Part shown: positions 17,155 through 25,968 of the stretch, piece after piece
Layout of the letters: each line of letters opens with the position of its first letter
How positions within the stretch are numbered: the stretch's first letter is position 1
NCBI GenBank assembly: GCA_043804925.1
Contig: JAZDIP010000048.1
Location: 19,686 to 83,685 of the forward strand
Direction: 5' to 3'
Source: ChocPot-Mid sp043804925
GTDB taxonomy: Bacteria > Bacteroidota > Ignavibacteria > Kapaibacteriales > UBA2268
DNA: 64,000 nt
Translations under genes and position numbers: made by a program
Notes under the pieces: model-generated
The model's database searches: none
What the model was told of the DNA's origin: nothing
Seen by the model: only the letters and a program-made list of their open reading frames with translations

Positions 17155-18075
17155 TTAAACTTTTAAACTGTCTTGTATTTCCATAGCTGCCTTGACTCCA
17201 TTGCCAACAGCAATACTTAATTGGCGATATTTTTCATTTTTGACATCTCCAATAAGAAATAATTTTTTTGATTTTAGTAATAAATTCTTTCGGCTTTGTA
17301 TAAGAGAACTTAGTATATCAAGATTCGGTTCGCGACCGATAGCAAATATCAAATAGTCGGATTCATCTTTATATCTTTTCTTATTTCTTGAACCTGTCAC
17401 TTGTAGTTTATCTCCGATTTCGTTTATTTCAGTAATAATAGCATTCTGATAATATTGAATATTTATTATTTTCCTTGATTCTTCAACTAAAAGGTTTAAT
17501 GCTTTAATTTTATCAGTCCTGTTTAGTATTCTTACTTGATTATTGTTTGCTAAACTAAGAGCATAGTCAAATGCTGCATCTCCTGAACCAACTATAGTAA
17601 TTTGCTTGTTCTTGGTATTTAACAATGGATATACTTCATAAAAAATCTTATCCATGCAATTCTCAGGTATGTAAAAGTCAACTTCCTTAGGTTTTGTTCC
17701 TGTTGCTATAACAAGAAATTCGGAATTATACAATCCATATTCGCAATCAATTTCATAAAGACCATCCTTTCCGAAATTAACTCCGACAACATTATCATAT
17801 ACAATTTCAATCGTCCAATGTTCCAGATGCTTTTTTAATAACTTTGCAATTTGGATTCCACTAATGCCATTTGGAAACCCGGTGTAATTCTCAATTTTAT
17901 TTGCATTGAGAATCAAACCACCAATTTCGTTTTTCTCAATAATCATTGGTTCAATTCCTTGCCTTTTAAGCTGAACTGCACAGGCAATACCGGCAGGACC
18001 TGCTCCAATAATTATCACTTGTCTGTTTACGTTTCGCTTTTCGCTGTTTCGCTGTTTAACCATATTTGTTTTCAT
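17155..18075 (-). CDS. thioredoxin-reductase-like FAD oxidoreductase without CxxC
   Basis: A 306-residue two-dinucleotide-binding-domain flavoprotein. The FAD site is VIIIGAGPAGIACAVQLKRQG (about 20-40), and the NAD(P)H site is ITIVGSGDAAFDYALSLA (about 165-182). Late FAD motifs are YLIFAIGREPN and FLIGDV. The redox CxxC of true thioredoxin reductases is missing, as in ferredoxin-NADP or bacilliredoxin reductase relatives. The first 20 residues derive from a heptamer-repeat tract and look disordered. It overlaps the isochorismatase-like gene by 4 bases. The electron acceptor is unknown. Confidence 0.82.
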   Translation of the reverse strand: MKTNMVKQRNSEKRNVNRQVIIIGAGPAGIACAVQLKRQGIEPMIIEKNEIGGLILNANKIENYTGFPNGISGIQIAKLLKKHLEHWTIEIVYDNVVGVNFGKDGLYEIDCEYGLYNSEFLVIATGTKPKEVDFYIPENCMDKIFYEVYPLLNTKNKQITIVGSGDAAFDYALSLANNNQVRILNRTDKIKALNLLVEESRKIINIQYYQNAIITEINEIGDKLQVTGSRNKKRYKDESDYLIFAIGREPNLDILSSLIQSRKNLLLKSKKLFLIGDVKNEKYRQLSIAVGNGVKAAMEIQDSLKV

Positions 18076-18731
18076 AAACTTTCAATTTGAGTTATTAAAT
18101 CTTCAATCAAACAAGGAACAGCAAAGCCATGAGATAAATTTAACAATGAACTACGATGGTAGTTCTTCTTGTAAGTTGCAGTACCATTAATAGGAAAAAA
18201 CACATCATAACCATTTACGAATGCCGACCTGGCTGTAGTTTCACAGCAAAGATGAGTTAATACACCTGTGACAATTACCTGCTTAATATTATTTTGAACT
18301 AAATACGTTTTTAATTCAGTCTGATAGAATGCGTCGTACTGATGCTTTTCAATAATTAAACAACTGTCAGTATTAAATTCACTATATATTTCACATTGAT
18401 TAGAATTTTCATGCATCAAATCTCTCCACCATCGGGACATCGCTCCGGCATTTGCCTCGTTATTTGTATGTTTAGTAAAAATCACAGGAATATTTTTATT
18501 TCGACAAGAATTAATAAGTGATTTAATACCCGGAATAATCGCTTGGGCAGATGGTACAAAAGCATGAGAATTTTCATCCAAAAAATAATTCTGCATATCG
18601 GTAACAATTAGGGCTATATCTTTAGTTATTCTCATTTTCAATTTTGAACCATGAGAATTGCTTAATTGAACCATCATCTTCAATGATTCCGTCTTTATAT
18701 TATCTTCAGTAAAATATTTATCTTTCATCAT
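18072..18731 (-). CDS. isochorismatase-family cysteine hydrolase
   Basis: About 219 residues from MMKDKYFTEDN. The catalytic triad of cysteine hydrolases is visible: the aspartate in ALIVTDMQNYFLD, a lysine in the FTKH/EKHQYDAF region, and the cysteine in VTGVLTHLCCETTARSA. A cis-peptide VTGVLT block is also present. Family members act on isochorismate, nicotinamide or carbamoyl compounds, and the substrate here is open. It forms a two-gene unit with the FAD oxidoreductase, with ATGA overlap. Confidence 0.85.
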   Translation of the reverse strand: MMKDKYFTEDNIKTESLKMMVQLSNSHGSKLKMRITKDIALIVTDMQNYFLDENSHAFVPSAQAIIPGIKSLINSCRNKNIPVIFTKHTNNEANAGAMSRWWRDLMHENSNQCEIYSEFNTDSCLIIEKHQYDAFYQTELKTYLVQNNIKQVIVTGVLTHLCCETTARSAFVNGYDVFFPINGTATYKKNYHRSSLLNLSHGFAVPCLIEDLITQIESL

Positions 18732-18805
18732 TTCCGTACTAAAAAATAAAAACAATTATTTGTCAATGTAATTTAATAAAAAAAGCAGAAAGCTTAAAGA
18801 ATAAT

Positions 18806-18836
18806 TCACAATTAACAATTCACAATTAACAATTAT
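18806..18836. repeat. 7-bp tandem repeat (AATTAAC/AATTCAC)
   Basis: Five alternating units of AATTCAC and AATTAAC with strict 7-base spacing lie between the isochorismatase-like gene and menG/ubiE. A TATTTTTG at 18843-18850 just after it matches the -7 box of Bacteroidota promoters for the menG gene, but no TTTG box was found at the right distance. Confidence 0.65.
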
Positions 18837-18876
18837 TTTCCTTATTTTTGGCTTTTTAAATTTAATAAACGAGGAT

Positions 18877-19572
18877 ATGTCCGAGAAAATTCAAAATATG
18901 TTTTCCGATATCTCCAGGAAATATGATATTCTAAATGATGTTTTATCTTTTGGAATTCACAGAATCTGGAGGAGGAAGGTTGTTAAGATATCGGGTATAT
19001 CCGGCAAAGATAATGTTTCAATTCTTGACTTGGCAACAGGCACCGGGGACTTAGCAATTGCATTTAAGAGAACAACCGGAAATTCAGGTAAAATTTCAGG
19101 AATTGATTTTAGCGAAGAAATGCTCAAGATTGCAAGAGAAAAGGCAAAGAAAAATAATCTCGAAATTGTTTTCGAAAAAGGTGATGCTAATGCCTTGGAG
19201 TTTGAAGACAACAGTTTTGACATTGCGAGCATTGCTTTCGGAATTCGAAATGTTGATTCTGTTATTGCATGTTTAAATGAAATGGCAAGGGTGGTCAAGC
19301 CGGGAGGCAAAGTGATTATTCTTGAATTCGGACAGCCGCAAGGATTGTTTTCACATATTTACAAGTTTTATAGCAAATATATTATTCCTATATTAGGAAA
19401 AATAATATCAAAGAATTTCAGTGCCTACAATTATCTACAGGACAGCTCTGCGAAGTTTCCATGCAGAGAAGAATTTATTAAAATAATGCAATCAACAGGC
19501 AAATTCTCGGATACCGACTACAAGCAATTGGCTTTTGGTATAGCGTTTATATATGTGGGTGTGGTGAAATAA
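18877..19572 (+). CDS. menG: demethylmenaquinone methyltransferase MenG/UbiE
   Basis: A 231-residue SAM methyltransferase of standard UbiE/MenG length. It opens with MFSDISRKYDILNDVLSFGIHRIWRRK. SAM motif I is LDLATGTGDLAIA, and the following blocks DFSEEMLKIAREK and FGIRNVDS are family-specific; the C-terminus has AFGIAFIYVGVVK. It carries out the last methylation of menaquinone, the quinone that QmoC and DsrM-type membrane subunits would use. It ends 7 bases from a convergent gene. Confidence 0.95.
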   Translation: MSEKIQNMFSDISRKYDILNDVLSFGIHRIWRRKVVKISGISGKDNVSILDLATGTGDLAIAFKRTTGNSGKISGIDFSEEMLKIAREKAKKNNLEIVFEKGDANALEFEDNSFDIASIAFGIRNVDSVIACLNEMARVVKPGGKVIILEFGQPQGLFSHIYKFYSKYIIPILGKIISKNFSAYNYLQDSSAKFPCREEFIKIMQSTGKFSDTDYKQLAFGIAFIYVGVVK

Positions 19573-19579
19573 TTAAAAA

Positions 19580-20431
19580 CTACCTCAGCACCACAAAACT
19601 TTTAACTGTATTTCCTACCTTTACAAAATAAATCCCAACAGGCAAATTTGAAATGTCAATGTGTACGGGCACATTGCAATGTGCCCCTACAAAATTGTAC
19701 ATTTGTTCGCCATAAACATTAAAAATTTGAATATCCCATTCCTGTTTGCCGTCTGCTGTCTGCCGTCTGCTGTCTACTCCCGAATTAATTTCAATATATT
19801 CGCTTGCGGGATTGGGAGAGATGGAAATCACATTATAACTAAAATTATTTTCATTATGAACACTTGAATTATGAAAATAAAAAGTTCTGTTAAAACCTGC
19901 AATCACATCTTGGATTTCATTCAAAGCATCTGTAACTAATTGCACATTGTTATAATCAGTAAAAAATAATTCAAATTCTCTGCTTAATCTGTCACCTGGA
20001 CCGAATCCAGGATTAACTTTACGTAGACTAAAACTTCCAAATGTCTGCTCGAAACTTTGAAATCCATCTCTAATATCATTAAATGATGAATCAATTTCTT
20101 CCCATGAAACGAAAATCGTTGTATCAGCTCCAACAGCCGGTATTGGTATGGCATCGACTTCAAATTTAATTCTCCATGAATATTTTGCATAACATCTGTA
20201 ATATGGCTCATAATAATGTTTTATGTAATACCACAATGTCGAATCACAACTTTCAAACCATTTGGGAATTCCGCAAGTGTCTATTAAAAAACTATTATCG
20301 GAATTACTAATTAAAGTACTATCTTCCATCCAATACTTTGGTGAACATTTACAGTCTGGTATCTCCTGCACCAGCAACTTGTTTGCAGGTGCTAATAGAA
20401 GCAGAAATAGAATCAGTAATTTTGTTTTCAT
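19580..20431 (-). CDS. secreted protein with T9SS sorting domain
   Basis: A 283-residue protein with a signal peptide (1 to about 20). The middle region is Cys-containing (CKCSPKYWMED, IDTCGIPKWFESCDS), and a C-terminal T9SS domain from about 200 includes NVISISPNPASEYIEI and ends PVGIYFVKVGNTVKSFVVLR. Within the sorting domain, DSRRQTADGKQEW is encoded by a 7-bp repeat of CGTCTGC/TGTCTGC type (about 19747-19780), so a repeat tract has been absorbed into the coding sequence. The passenger function is unknown. Confidence 0.78.
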   Translation of the reverse strand: MKTKLLILFLLLLAPANKLLVQEIPDCKCSPKYWMEDSTLISNSDNSFLIDTCGIPKWFESCDSTLWYYIKHYYEPYYRCYAKYSWRIKFEVDAIPIPAVGADTTIFVSWEEIDSSFNDIRDGFQSFEQTFGSFSLRKVNPGFGPGDRLSREFELFFTDYNNVQLVTDALNEIQDVIAGFNRTFYFHNSSVHNENNFSYNVISISPNPASEYIEINSGVDSRRQTADGKQEWDIQIFNVYGEQMYNFVGAHCNVPVHIDISNLPVGIYFVKVGNTVKSFVVLR

Positions 20432-20508
20432 ATCAGTTTTCCAAAAATTGTCAGCACTTTATATGTAAAGACACAAAAAACAGGAAAAGGTTTCATTTTT
20501 TTGTAAAA

Positions 20509-21120
20509 TTATTTCAAATAATTTATAAATTCATCTATTCCCTTCTCACCTATCTTGAATGTTCCCAATCCGAATTCTTTGGCTGATTTGAGGTTTATTG
20601 CTGAATCATCAATAAAAATGGTTGTTTCTTTTGCATAAATTCTGTCTTCAACAACATATTTGAAAAATTCGGTGTCGGGTTTTCTCATACCAAGTTTGAA
20701 AGAGAAATAGCATTTGTCGAATAAAGAAAATAACTCATTACATTCCGGTTCAAATTTATTGTAGTGTATATCATTCGTATTGCTTAACAGCACAACACTG
20801 CCTTTCTCTTTGAGCATTTTAATGTTCTCAATCGCATTGTCGAATAATGATAATAGCGTCATGTTCCACGAATTTTTAAAAACTTCAAATTCACAATTTA
20901 GATTCAGTTTATCTTTCATCTCTTCAAAATATTGTTTTCCGTTTAGTATCCCTTTCTCAAAATCAACAATTATATCATTAAACTCATCTGTCTTTATTAA
21001 TAAGTAATATTCCTGTTCCGAAAGGTTGGATATTTCTTTAAAAGCATTGACAGTCCTGCTTTCGTTAATCCTGTAAAGCACTCCTCCGAAATCAATAATG
21101 AAATTCTTATATGCAGTCAT
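20509..21120 (-). CDS. HAD-superfamily hydrolase
   Basis: A 203-residue HAD protein with FIIDFGGVLYR as motif I. The usual DxD is changed to DFGG, as in the YihX-like group, where the first D is the nucleophile. Motif II is VVLLSNTND, the motif III lysine lies in FKLGMRKPDTEFF, and motif IV is TIFIDDSAINLKSA. Such enzymes are often sugar-phosphate phosphatases. It lies 1 base from rsmB on the same strand. Confidence 0.86.
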   Translation of the reverse strand: MTAYKNFIIDFGGVLYRINESRTVNAFKEISNLSEQEYYLLIKTDEFNDIIVDFEKGILNGKQYFEEMKDKLNLNCEFEVFKNSWNMTLLSLFDNAIENIKMLKEKGSVVLLSNTNDIHYNKFEPECNELFSLFDKCYFSFKLGMRKPDTEFFKYVVEDRIYAKETTIFIDDSAINLKSAKEFGLGTFKIGEKGIDEFINYLK

Positions 21121-21121
21121 A

Positions 21122-22582
21122 TCAACTTTTCCTTCTCATTTTCGCTATAAAGAATCCGTCAGTTCCATGCACGGATGGAAGTAAATTAATAAAATAATCA
21201 TCCTTGCCCAAACCGGAAATTTCAATTGAATATTTTTCAAAAGAATCACTTAATGGACAAGGTTCGAAGTCTGTATTTGAATCAAGAAACTCTTTTACCA
21301 CTTCTTGATTTTCTTGTGGCATGAACGAGCAGGTCGAATATACCAGCACCCCACCATCAGCAACAAATTTTGAATAATAATTCAAAATCCTCAGTTGATT
21401 TTCTTTTAGCCGTTGCAAGAGATTCTCATTCAATTTGTATTTATTCATAGGTGAACGCCTTATTGTACCTGTGCCTGAGCATGGTGCATCAACAAGGACA
21501 TAATCATACAATTCTTTAGTTACAAGAATATTCTCGCTGATATCTTTAATCCGAACAGTTCTTGTCTTGATTGATTTATATCCGAATTTCTTTGCCCTGT
21601 ATTCGAGTTCACGAAGCTTTCTGCTGTCAATATCGAATGCCATAATATAGGATTTATCATTTGTCAACGAAGAAATATGCAATGTCTTCCCACCTGCTCC
21701 TGCACAGGCATCAAGTATTCTGGAATTTTCAACCGGAGCAAGTGCAAAAGAGATAAGCTGACTGCCTTCGTCCTGAACTTCGATTATTCCATTCTTAAAA
21801 AAATCATATTGACTAAGTTGCACTCGTTTCAAAATTTTAATTCCCGATGGTGATAAGTTGCATTTTTCTGAGGGTATATCAATCGAGTTCAAATATTTGA
21901 CAAAATCATCTCTTGTATTATTGATTGTATTTAACCTGACTGTTAATTGAGCAGACTGATTTAGAGATGTTAGTAATTCTGTTAATCCATCCTTGCCGAC
22001 ATATGACATCAATTGCTTAATTATCCAACTTTTCATAGAGTAACGAACTTCAAGTAAACTAAAGAATTCGTCATTAAAATTTGAACCTTCAATCTTTGTC
22101 GAAATATCATTTTCCAAATCCGGAAAGATTTTATCAACACGATTTATAAAATTATCAGCTGATTCGGGACTTATTTCAAAGAATTCGCAAACCGAATTTT
22201 TAATGCTGTCATTCAAACTTCCATCTTTTTGCTCGGGTAAAGCAGCAAATAAAGTATCTGCATTAAAATTATTATCAATAGTAAATTTTGATGACATATA
22301 GAAAGCCGTCAAAACACAACCAAAATCCTGCTTTTCATTTTGTGGTTCAGAAACATCGGAATAATCATTAATAACTAAAAAAGCTTTATCGAAACAATAA
22401 TCACAAAGATATTTATTTCGTAGGGCAAGAAATACAAGTTCGGATATAAATCTTCTTTCCTTACTCCCAATGTACTTCTTTGAACGAAAATAATTTGAGG
22501 CAACAGTATCCGACGGCATCCCGGATTTATGTATAAACCCGATTAACTGTGCAGTATGTGATAAAAGTGTTGTTAATTTCAT
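21122..22582 (-). CDS. rsmB: RsmB/NOP-family 16S rRNA (cytosine-C5) methyltransferase
   Basis: About 486 residues. An N-terminal NusB-like helical domain (about 1-160) precedes the RsmB-type methyltransferase domain. SAM motif I is LDACAGAGGKTLHI, the motif with the first conserved cysteine is VDAPCSGTGTIRRSP, and the catalytic cysteine is in YSTCSFMPQENQEVV. The ATG at 22582 (MKLTTLLSHTAQL) is preferred over an upstream TTG. It is divergent from the subtilase gene and probably cotranscribed with the HAD gene. Confidence 0.88.
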   Translation of the reverse strand: MKLTTLLSHTAQLIGFIHKSGMPSDTVASNYFRSKKYIGSKERRFISELVFLALRNKYLCDYCFDKAFLVINDYSDVSEPQNEKQDFGCVLTAFYMSSKFTIDNNFNADTLFAALPEQKDGSLNDSIKNSVCEFFEISPESADNFINRVDKIFPDLENDISTKIEGSNFNDEFFSLLEVRYSMKSWIIKQLMSYVGKDGLTELLTSLNQSAQLTVRLNTINNTRDDFVKYLNSIDIPSEKCNLSPSGIKILKRVQLSQYDFFKNGIIEVQDEGSQLISFALAPVENSRILDACAGAGGKTLHISSLTNDKSYIMAFDIDSRKLRELEYRAKKFGYKSIKTRTVRIKDISENILVTKELYDYVLVDAPCSGTGTIRRSPMNKYKLNENLLQRLKENQLRILNYYSKFVADGGVLVYSTCSFMPQENQEVVKEFLDSNTDFEPCPLSDSFEKYSIEISGLGKDDYFINLLPSVHGTDGFFIAKMRRKS

Positions 22583-22668
22583 TAAATAATTCAAAAGTAA
22601 AATATTAAAAAAGTAAATTTAACCAAAATTTCACTTATAAATTTATTTTCAATATCTTAAATATTTCC

Positions 22669-22700
22669 TTTGTATATTATATAATAATTTCTTAAATTTG
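22669..22700 (+). promoter_or_regulatory. Bacteroidota-type promoter for the subtilase gene
   Basis: TTTG at 22669-22672, a 20-base spacer, and TAAATTTG at 22693-22700, an exact fit to TAnnTTTG. The expected start site is near 22707, giving a 5' leader of about 45 bases before the ATG at 22753. This is the best promoter match that I find in the window. Confidence 0.65.
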
Positions 22701-22752
22701 AATATTAAATTAGTGAACACTAAACTATGAATTATTTTTAATGAGGTGCAAA

Positions 22753-23979
22753 ATGAAAACAATATTTCTAACCTTGATTACTGCTGTATTATTGCTGACT
22801 TTGTTTAGCTGCAGTCAGGAAAACAATCCTGTTGATGATAGTAAAATCTTACAGGATAACGGTAAATCTACCGGTGAAATCACATCCGGCAATGTTGTCA
22901 GAAAGATTGTCGTTCTAAAAAGAGGTGCTTCACAAGCATCCGTAGTTAATATGGTTGGCAAAAGGGGAGGACATGTTAATCAGCAATATTCATTGATAAA
23001 TGCTATAAGTGTATTCCTTCCAGAAAATGCTTCCGAAAAAGCTATTGAAGCATTAACAAAACATGCAGATGTTGAAAGAATTGATGATGATATAATTATT
23101 AGCGCCAAACCTCCAAAAGACCCACCTACACCACCTCCTCCTCCAACTGAAACTTTACCTTGGGGTGTTGACAGGATTGATGCAGAACAAGTATCAGGGG
23201 GCGGCGGAACAGGCACAGTAATAATTAAAGTTGGTATAGTTGATACCGGAATTGACCGTAATCATCCCGATTTGGCAGCTAATTTAGTAGGTGGTATTAA
23301 CATAATCAGCCCTACAAAAACTTATGAAGATGATAATGGACATGGTACTCATGTCGCAGGTACAGTTGCCGCTGTTGACAATGAAATTGGTGTGATTGGC
23401 GTTGCTCCTCATGTTGCAATATATGCCGTTAAAGTTTTAGACAGAAGAGGCAACGGGTATTTATCAGATATCATATCAGGATTGCAATGGTGCGTTAATA
23501 ATGGTATTCAGGTAATCAACATGAGTTTGAGTGCTACAGTGGACGTGCAGAGTTTCCATGATGCTGTTACAGCCACTTATAATGCAGGTATCGTTATGGT
23601 TTGTGCTGCTGGTAATAGCGGTAGTGTTGTCGAGTACCCTGCAAAATACAGCGAAACTATTGCAGTTTCCGCAACTGACATAAATGATGCTTTTGCTTAC
23701 TTCAGCAACTATGGACCAGAGATTGCCGTAGCAGCTCCCGGTGTAAATGTTTACTCTACTTATAAAGGCGACACATATAAATATCTGAATGGAACAAGTA
23801 TGGCTTCACCTCACGTAGCCGGAGTTGCCGCACTGGTTCTTGCACGTTATAATAGTTTGACACCTGCACAGGTTAAAGCACATATTCAAGCTACTGCTGA
23901 AAATATTGGTCTCAGCACTAATCAACAAGGTGCAGGTTTGGTTGATGCTTTAAATGCTTGGAATACGACACCGCAATAA
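22753..23979 (+). CDS. subtilisin-like serine protease lipoprotein
   Basis: About 408 residues from the ATG preceded by GAGGTG. The lipobox TLFSC places the acylated cysteine at residue 20. An I9-type propeptide (about 48-112) with VVRKIVVLKRGAS is followed by a proline-rich linker (PPKDPPTPPPPP). The S8 catalytic domain has the aspartate in GIVDTGIDRNHP (about 162), the histidine in DNGHGTHVAGT (about 199) and the serine in GTSMASPHVAG (about 348). The oxyanion Asn is in CAAGNSGS. It is a surface-anchored protease with its own promoter and terminator. Confidence 0.94.
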   Translation: MKTIFLTLITAVLLLTLFSCSQENNPVDDSKILQDNGKSTGEITSGNVVRKIVVLKRGASQASVVNMVGKRGGHVNQQYSLINAISVFLPENASEKAIEALTKHADVERIDDDIIISAKPPKDPPTPPPPPTETLPWGVDRIDAEQVSGGGGTGTVIIKVGIVDTGIDRNHPDLAANLVGGINIISPTKTYEDDNGHGTHVAGTVAAVDNEIGVIGVAPHVAIYAVKVLDRRGNGYLSDIISGLQWCVNNGIQVINMSLSATVDVQSFHDAVTATYNAGIVMVCAAGNSGSVVEYPAKYSETIAVSATDINDAFAYFSNYGPEIAVAAPGVNVYSTYKGDTYKYLNGTSMASPHVAGVAALVLARYNSLTPAQVKAHIQATAENIGLSTNQQGAGLVDALNAWNTTPQ

Positions 23980-23984
23980 AAAAA

Positions 23985-24044
23985 CTGTTGAGTCGGTTGT
24001 TACAACCGATTGCGCGATGCTTACTGTCAGTTGTAACGACTGAC
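23985..24044. repeat. dispersed palindrome, GTCGGTTGTTACAACCG type
   Basis: Two adjacent hairpin-forming units, GTCGGTTGTTACAACCGAT and GTCAGTTGTAACGACTGAC, follow the subtilase stop. The first unit recurs after two other stops, at about 31571-31600 and 34028-34048. It is probably a small mobile or structural palindromic repeat, or an RNA 3' end structure. Confidence 0.65.
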
Positions 24045-24056
24045 ATAACATACTTT

Positions 24057-24091
24057 AAAGCTGTCTTGGTTGAACCGGGCAGCTTTTTTTT
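24057..24091 (+). terminator. intrinsic terminator after the subtilase gene
   Basis: AAAGCTG at 24057-24063 pairs with CAGCTTT at 24080-24086. The stem is extended by TCTTGGT/ACCGGG, including GU pairs, and eight Ts follow. It ends the subtilase transcript. Confidence 0.85.
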
Positions 24092-24162
24092 GTTATTTCT
24101 GAGACGTTTTGGCTGTTTATGTGTCATTATATTAATGGATAAGTACAAATTTTGGAATTTAT

Positions 24163-25917
24163 ATGAAAAAATGTTTTTACTTAATTGTGATTATAATAAT
24201 TAGTTCAAACTTATATTCTCAAAATCAATTGATTTCAGAGAAAGACAAAGTTTATTCTACTCAAAACTCAATTCTCTTAACGAAATGTACCTTAAAATCC
24301 CTGAAACTCTTTTCCACCTACTTTGGAGATGAATTCTATTATCCTGTATGGGATGAAAAAGAAAGAAAAATTCACGAAGATATTGTTAAAATTAAGGATG
24401 CTGATACTACTTTACAAAAAAGAAGTTGGGTTTATCTGCCAAATGATGAGTTAGGACAATTTACTTTCGAATATTGGAATGGTTACAGATGGATTATAAC
24501 CGATAAGGATGAATATACTTATGATGACAATGGAAGAGTCGTAGCACATATAGAAAAGGAATGCAATTCGTGGGACAGCGTATTGAAAACTTCTTACGGG
24601 TTTTATTATACTTATGACGAAAATGGCAGGATGATTGAAGAAGTCAGAACTATAGGAAGTGAGGAGACAAACTATTATCGAACCACATGGGAGTTTGATG
24701 AAAATGGTAATGACACCTCTCTGAAAAGATATTCATGGAGTACTGACAAATGGTTTATGACCGATAGAGAGCATAGAGAATATTCATCGAAAAATGAATG
24801 TATATTAGACGAGTCATGGAATTTTTTAAATGATAAATGGCAGCCAAGATATATAATCAAAAGAGAATTTGATAATGAGGGAAAATTATCAACCTATGCC
24901 TATAAACACTGGGCTTTTGAAGATGGGCATCTTGAATCAGATTATATAAAATTCTACAACTACGACGAACGAAATAATATAATTTCAATTTTAATGAAAC
25001 AACATGTAGAAGAAGATATTTATCAGGAATACAACAGGACAGATTATACTTATGATTCTAAGGATAGTGTTTTATCCGAAGAAATCATGAAATTTGTAAA
25101 TAATAAATGGATTAACAACAGGAATGAGTACTTCACTTATGACGCTAACGGAAATTTGTTGTTCAACCTTATCGAATATTGGGATGATAAGTATGTTTTG
25201 ACAAAATGGCGTTACACAATGAGTTATGACAGCCAAAACAGGAAGTTGTCCCAGTTGAACGAAACTTATAAAACTTCATGGATGAATAACAGACGATTCA
25301 CCTATGTTTTCGATGAACATGGAAACAGGATTTTTTATATAAGGGAAGACTGGAAAGACGGTGAAAAAATACTGGAAAATAGATATACTTATCAATATGA
25401 TGAAAATAATAACCTTTTAATTCAATTTTTCGAAGCTGAAGAAGAAGGAGAAAAACCGAGAAAAAAAAGAAATACTTATGCTTATGATGAATTTAATAAT
25501 CTTTTATCCATTGATTTTGAATACTTCAGGGATAATGTATGGAATATTGGTGGAGGTTATTTTGATTTTCCCGGTTATTCTTTTGGACATTACGGCGAAA
25601 GACAGGAATCCGAATGGAATTATGTAGTTTCAGTAGATGACGATAAACAAAATAATATTAACAATCTTGTTGAGTGCTATCCCAATCCCTTTTCCGAAAG
25701 CACAAATTTTAAATTTAATCTCGACAAATCTGCAAATGTGAATTTGACAATTTATAATTCTCTTGGTCAGGAAATTGCTGTGCTTTGCAATGAATGGAAA
25801 GCTGCAGGAGAACATGAAATTAATTTCAATGCAAGTAATTTGAATTCAGGAATATATTATTATAAATTCTCTGTTGGTTCGGAAAATCATTTTGGAAAAG
25901 TGGTTTTGATTAGGTAA
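24163..25917 (+). CDS. secreted YD-like repeat protein with T9SS sorting domain
   Basis: A 584-residue protein. The signal peptide MKKCFYLIVIIIISSNLYSQ is almost the same as in the next two genes. Residues about 115-470 consist of repeated units of the form YTYDDNGRV or YDENGNLL spaced about 25-45 residues apart, reminiscent of RHS/YD repeats but without a toxin tip. The C-terminal sorting domain (about 505-584) runs from ECYPNPFSESTNFKFNL to GIYYYKFSVGSENHFGKVVLIR and is nearly identical to those of the next two genes. The function is unknown; a surface protein is expected. Confidence 0.82.
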   Translation: MKKCFYLIVIIIISSNLYSQNQLISEKDKVYSTQNSILLTKCTLKSLKLFSTYFGDEFYYPVWDEKERKIHEDIVKIKDADTTLQKRSWVYLPNDELGQFTFEYWNGYRWIITDKDEYTYDDNGRVVAHIEKECNSWDSVLKTSYGFYYTYDENGRMIEEVRTIGSEETNYYRTTWEFDENGNDTSLKRYSWSTDKWFMTDREHREYSSKNECILDESWNFLNDKWQPRYIIKREFDNEGKLSTYAYKHWAFEDGHLESDYIKFYNYDERNNIISILMKQHVEEDIYQEYNRTDYTYDSKDSVLSEEIMKFVNNKWINNRNEYFTYDANGNLLFNLIEYWDDKYVLTKWRYTMSYDSQNRKLSQLNETYKTSWMNNRRFTYVFDEHGNRIFYIREDWKDGEKILENRYTYQYDENNNLLIQFFEAEEEGEKPRKKRNTYAYDEFNNLLSIDFEYFRDNVWNIGGGYFDFPGYSFGHYGERQESEWNYVVSVDDDKQNNINNLVECYPNPFSESTNFKFNLDKSANVNLTIYNSLGQEIAVLCNEWKAAGEHEINFNASNLNSGIYYYKFSVGSENHFGKVVLIR

Positions 25918-25968
25918 GTTGTGGAATAAATTGTCTTTATATGAATTTTAACAAATTAGGTTGTTGTT

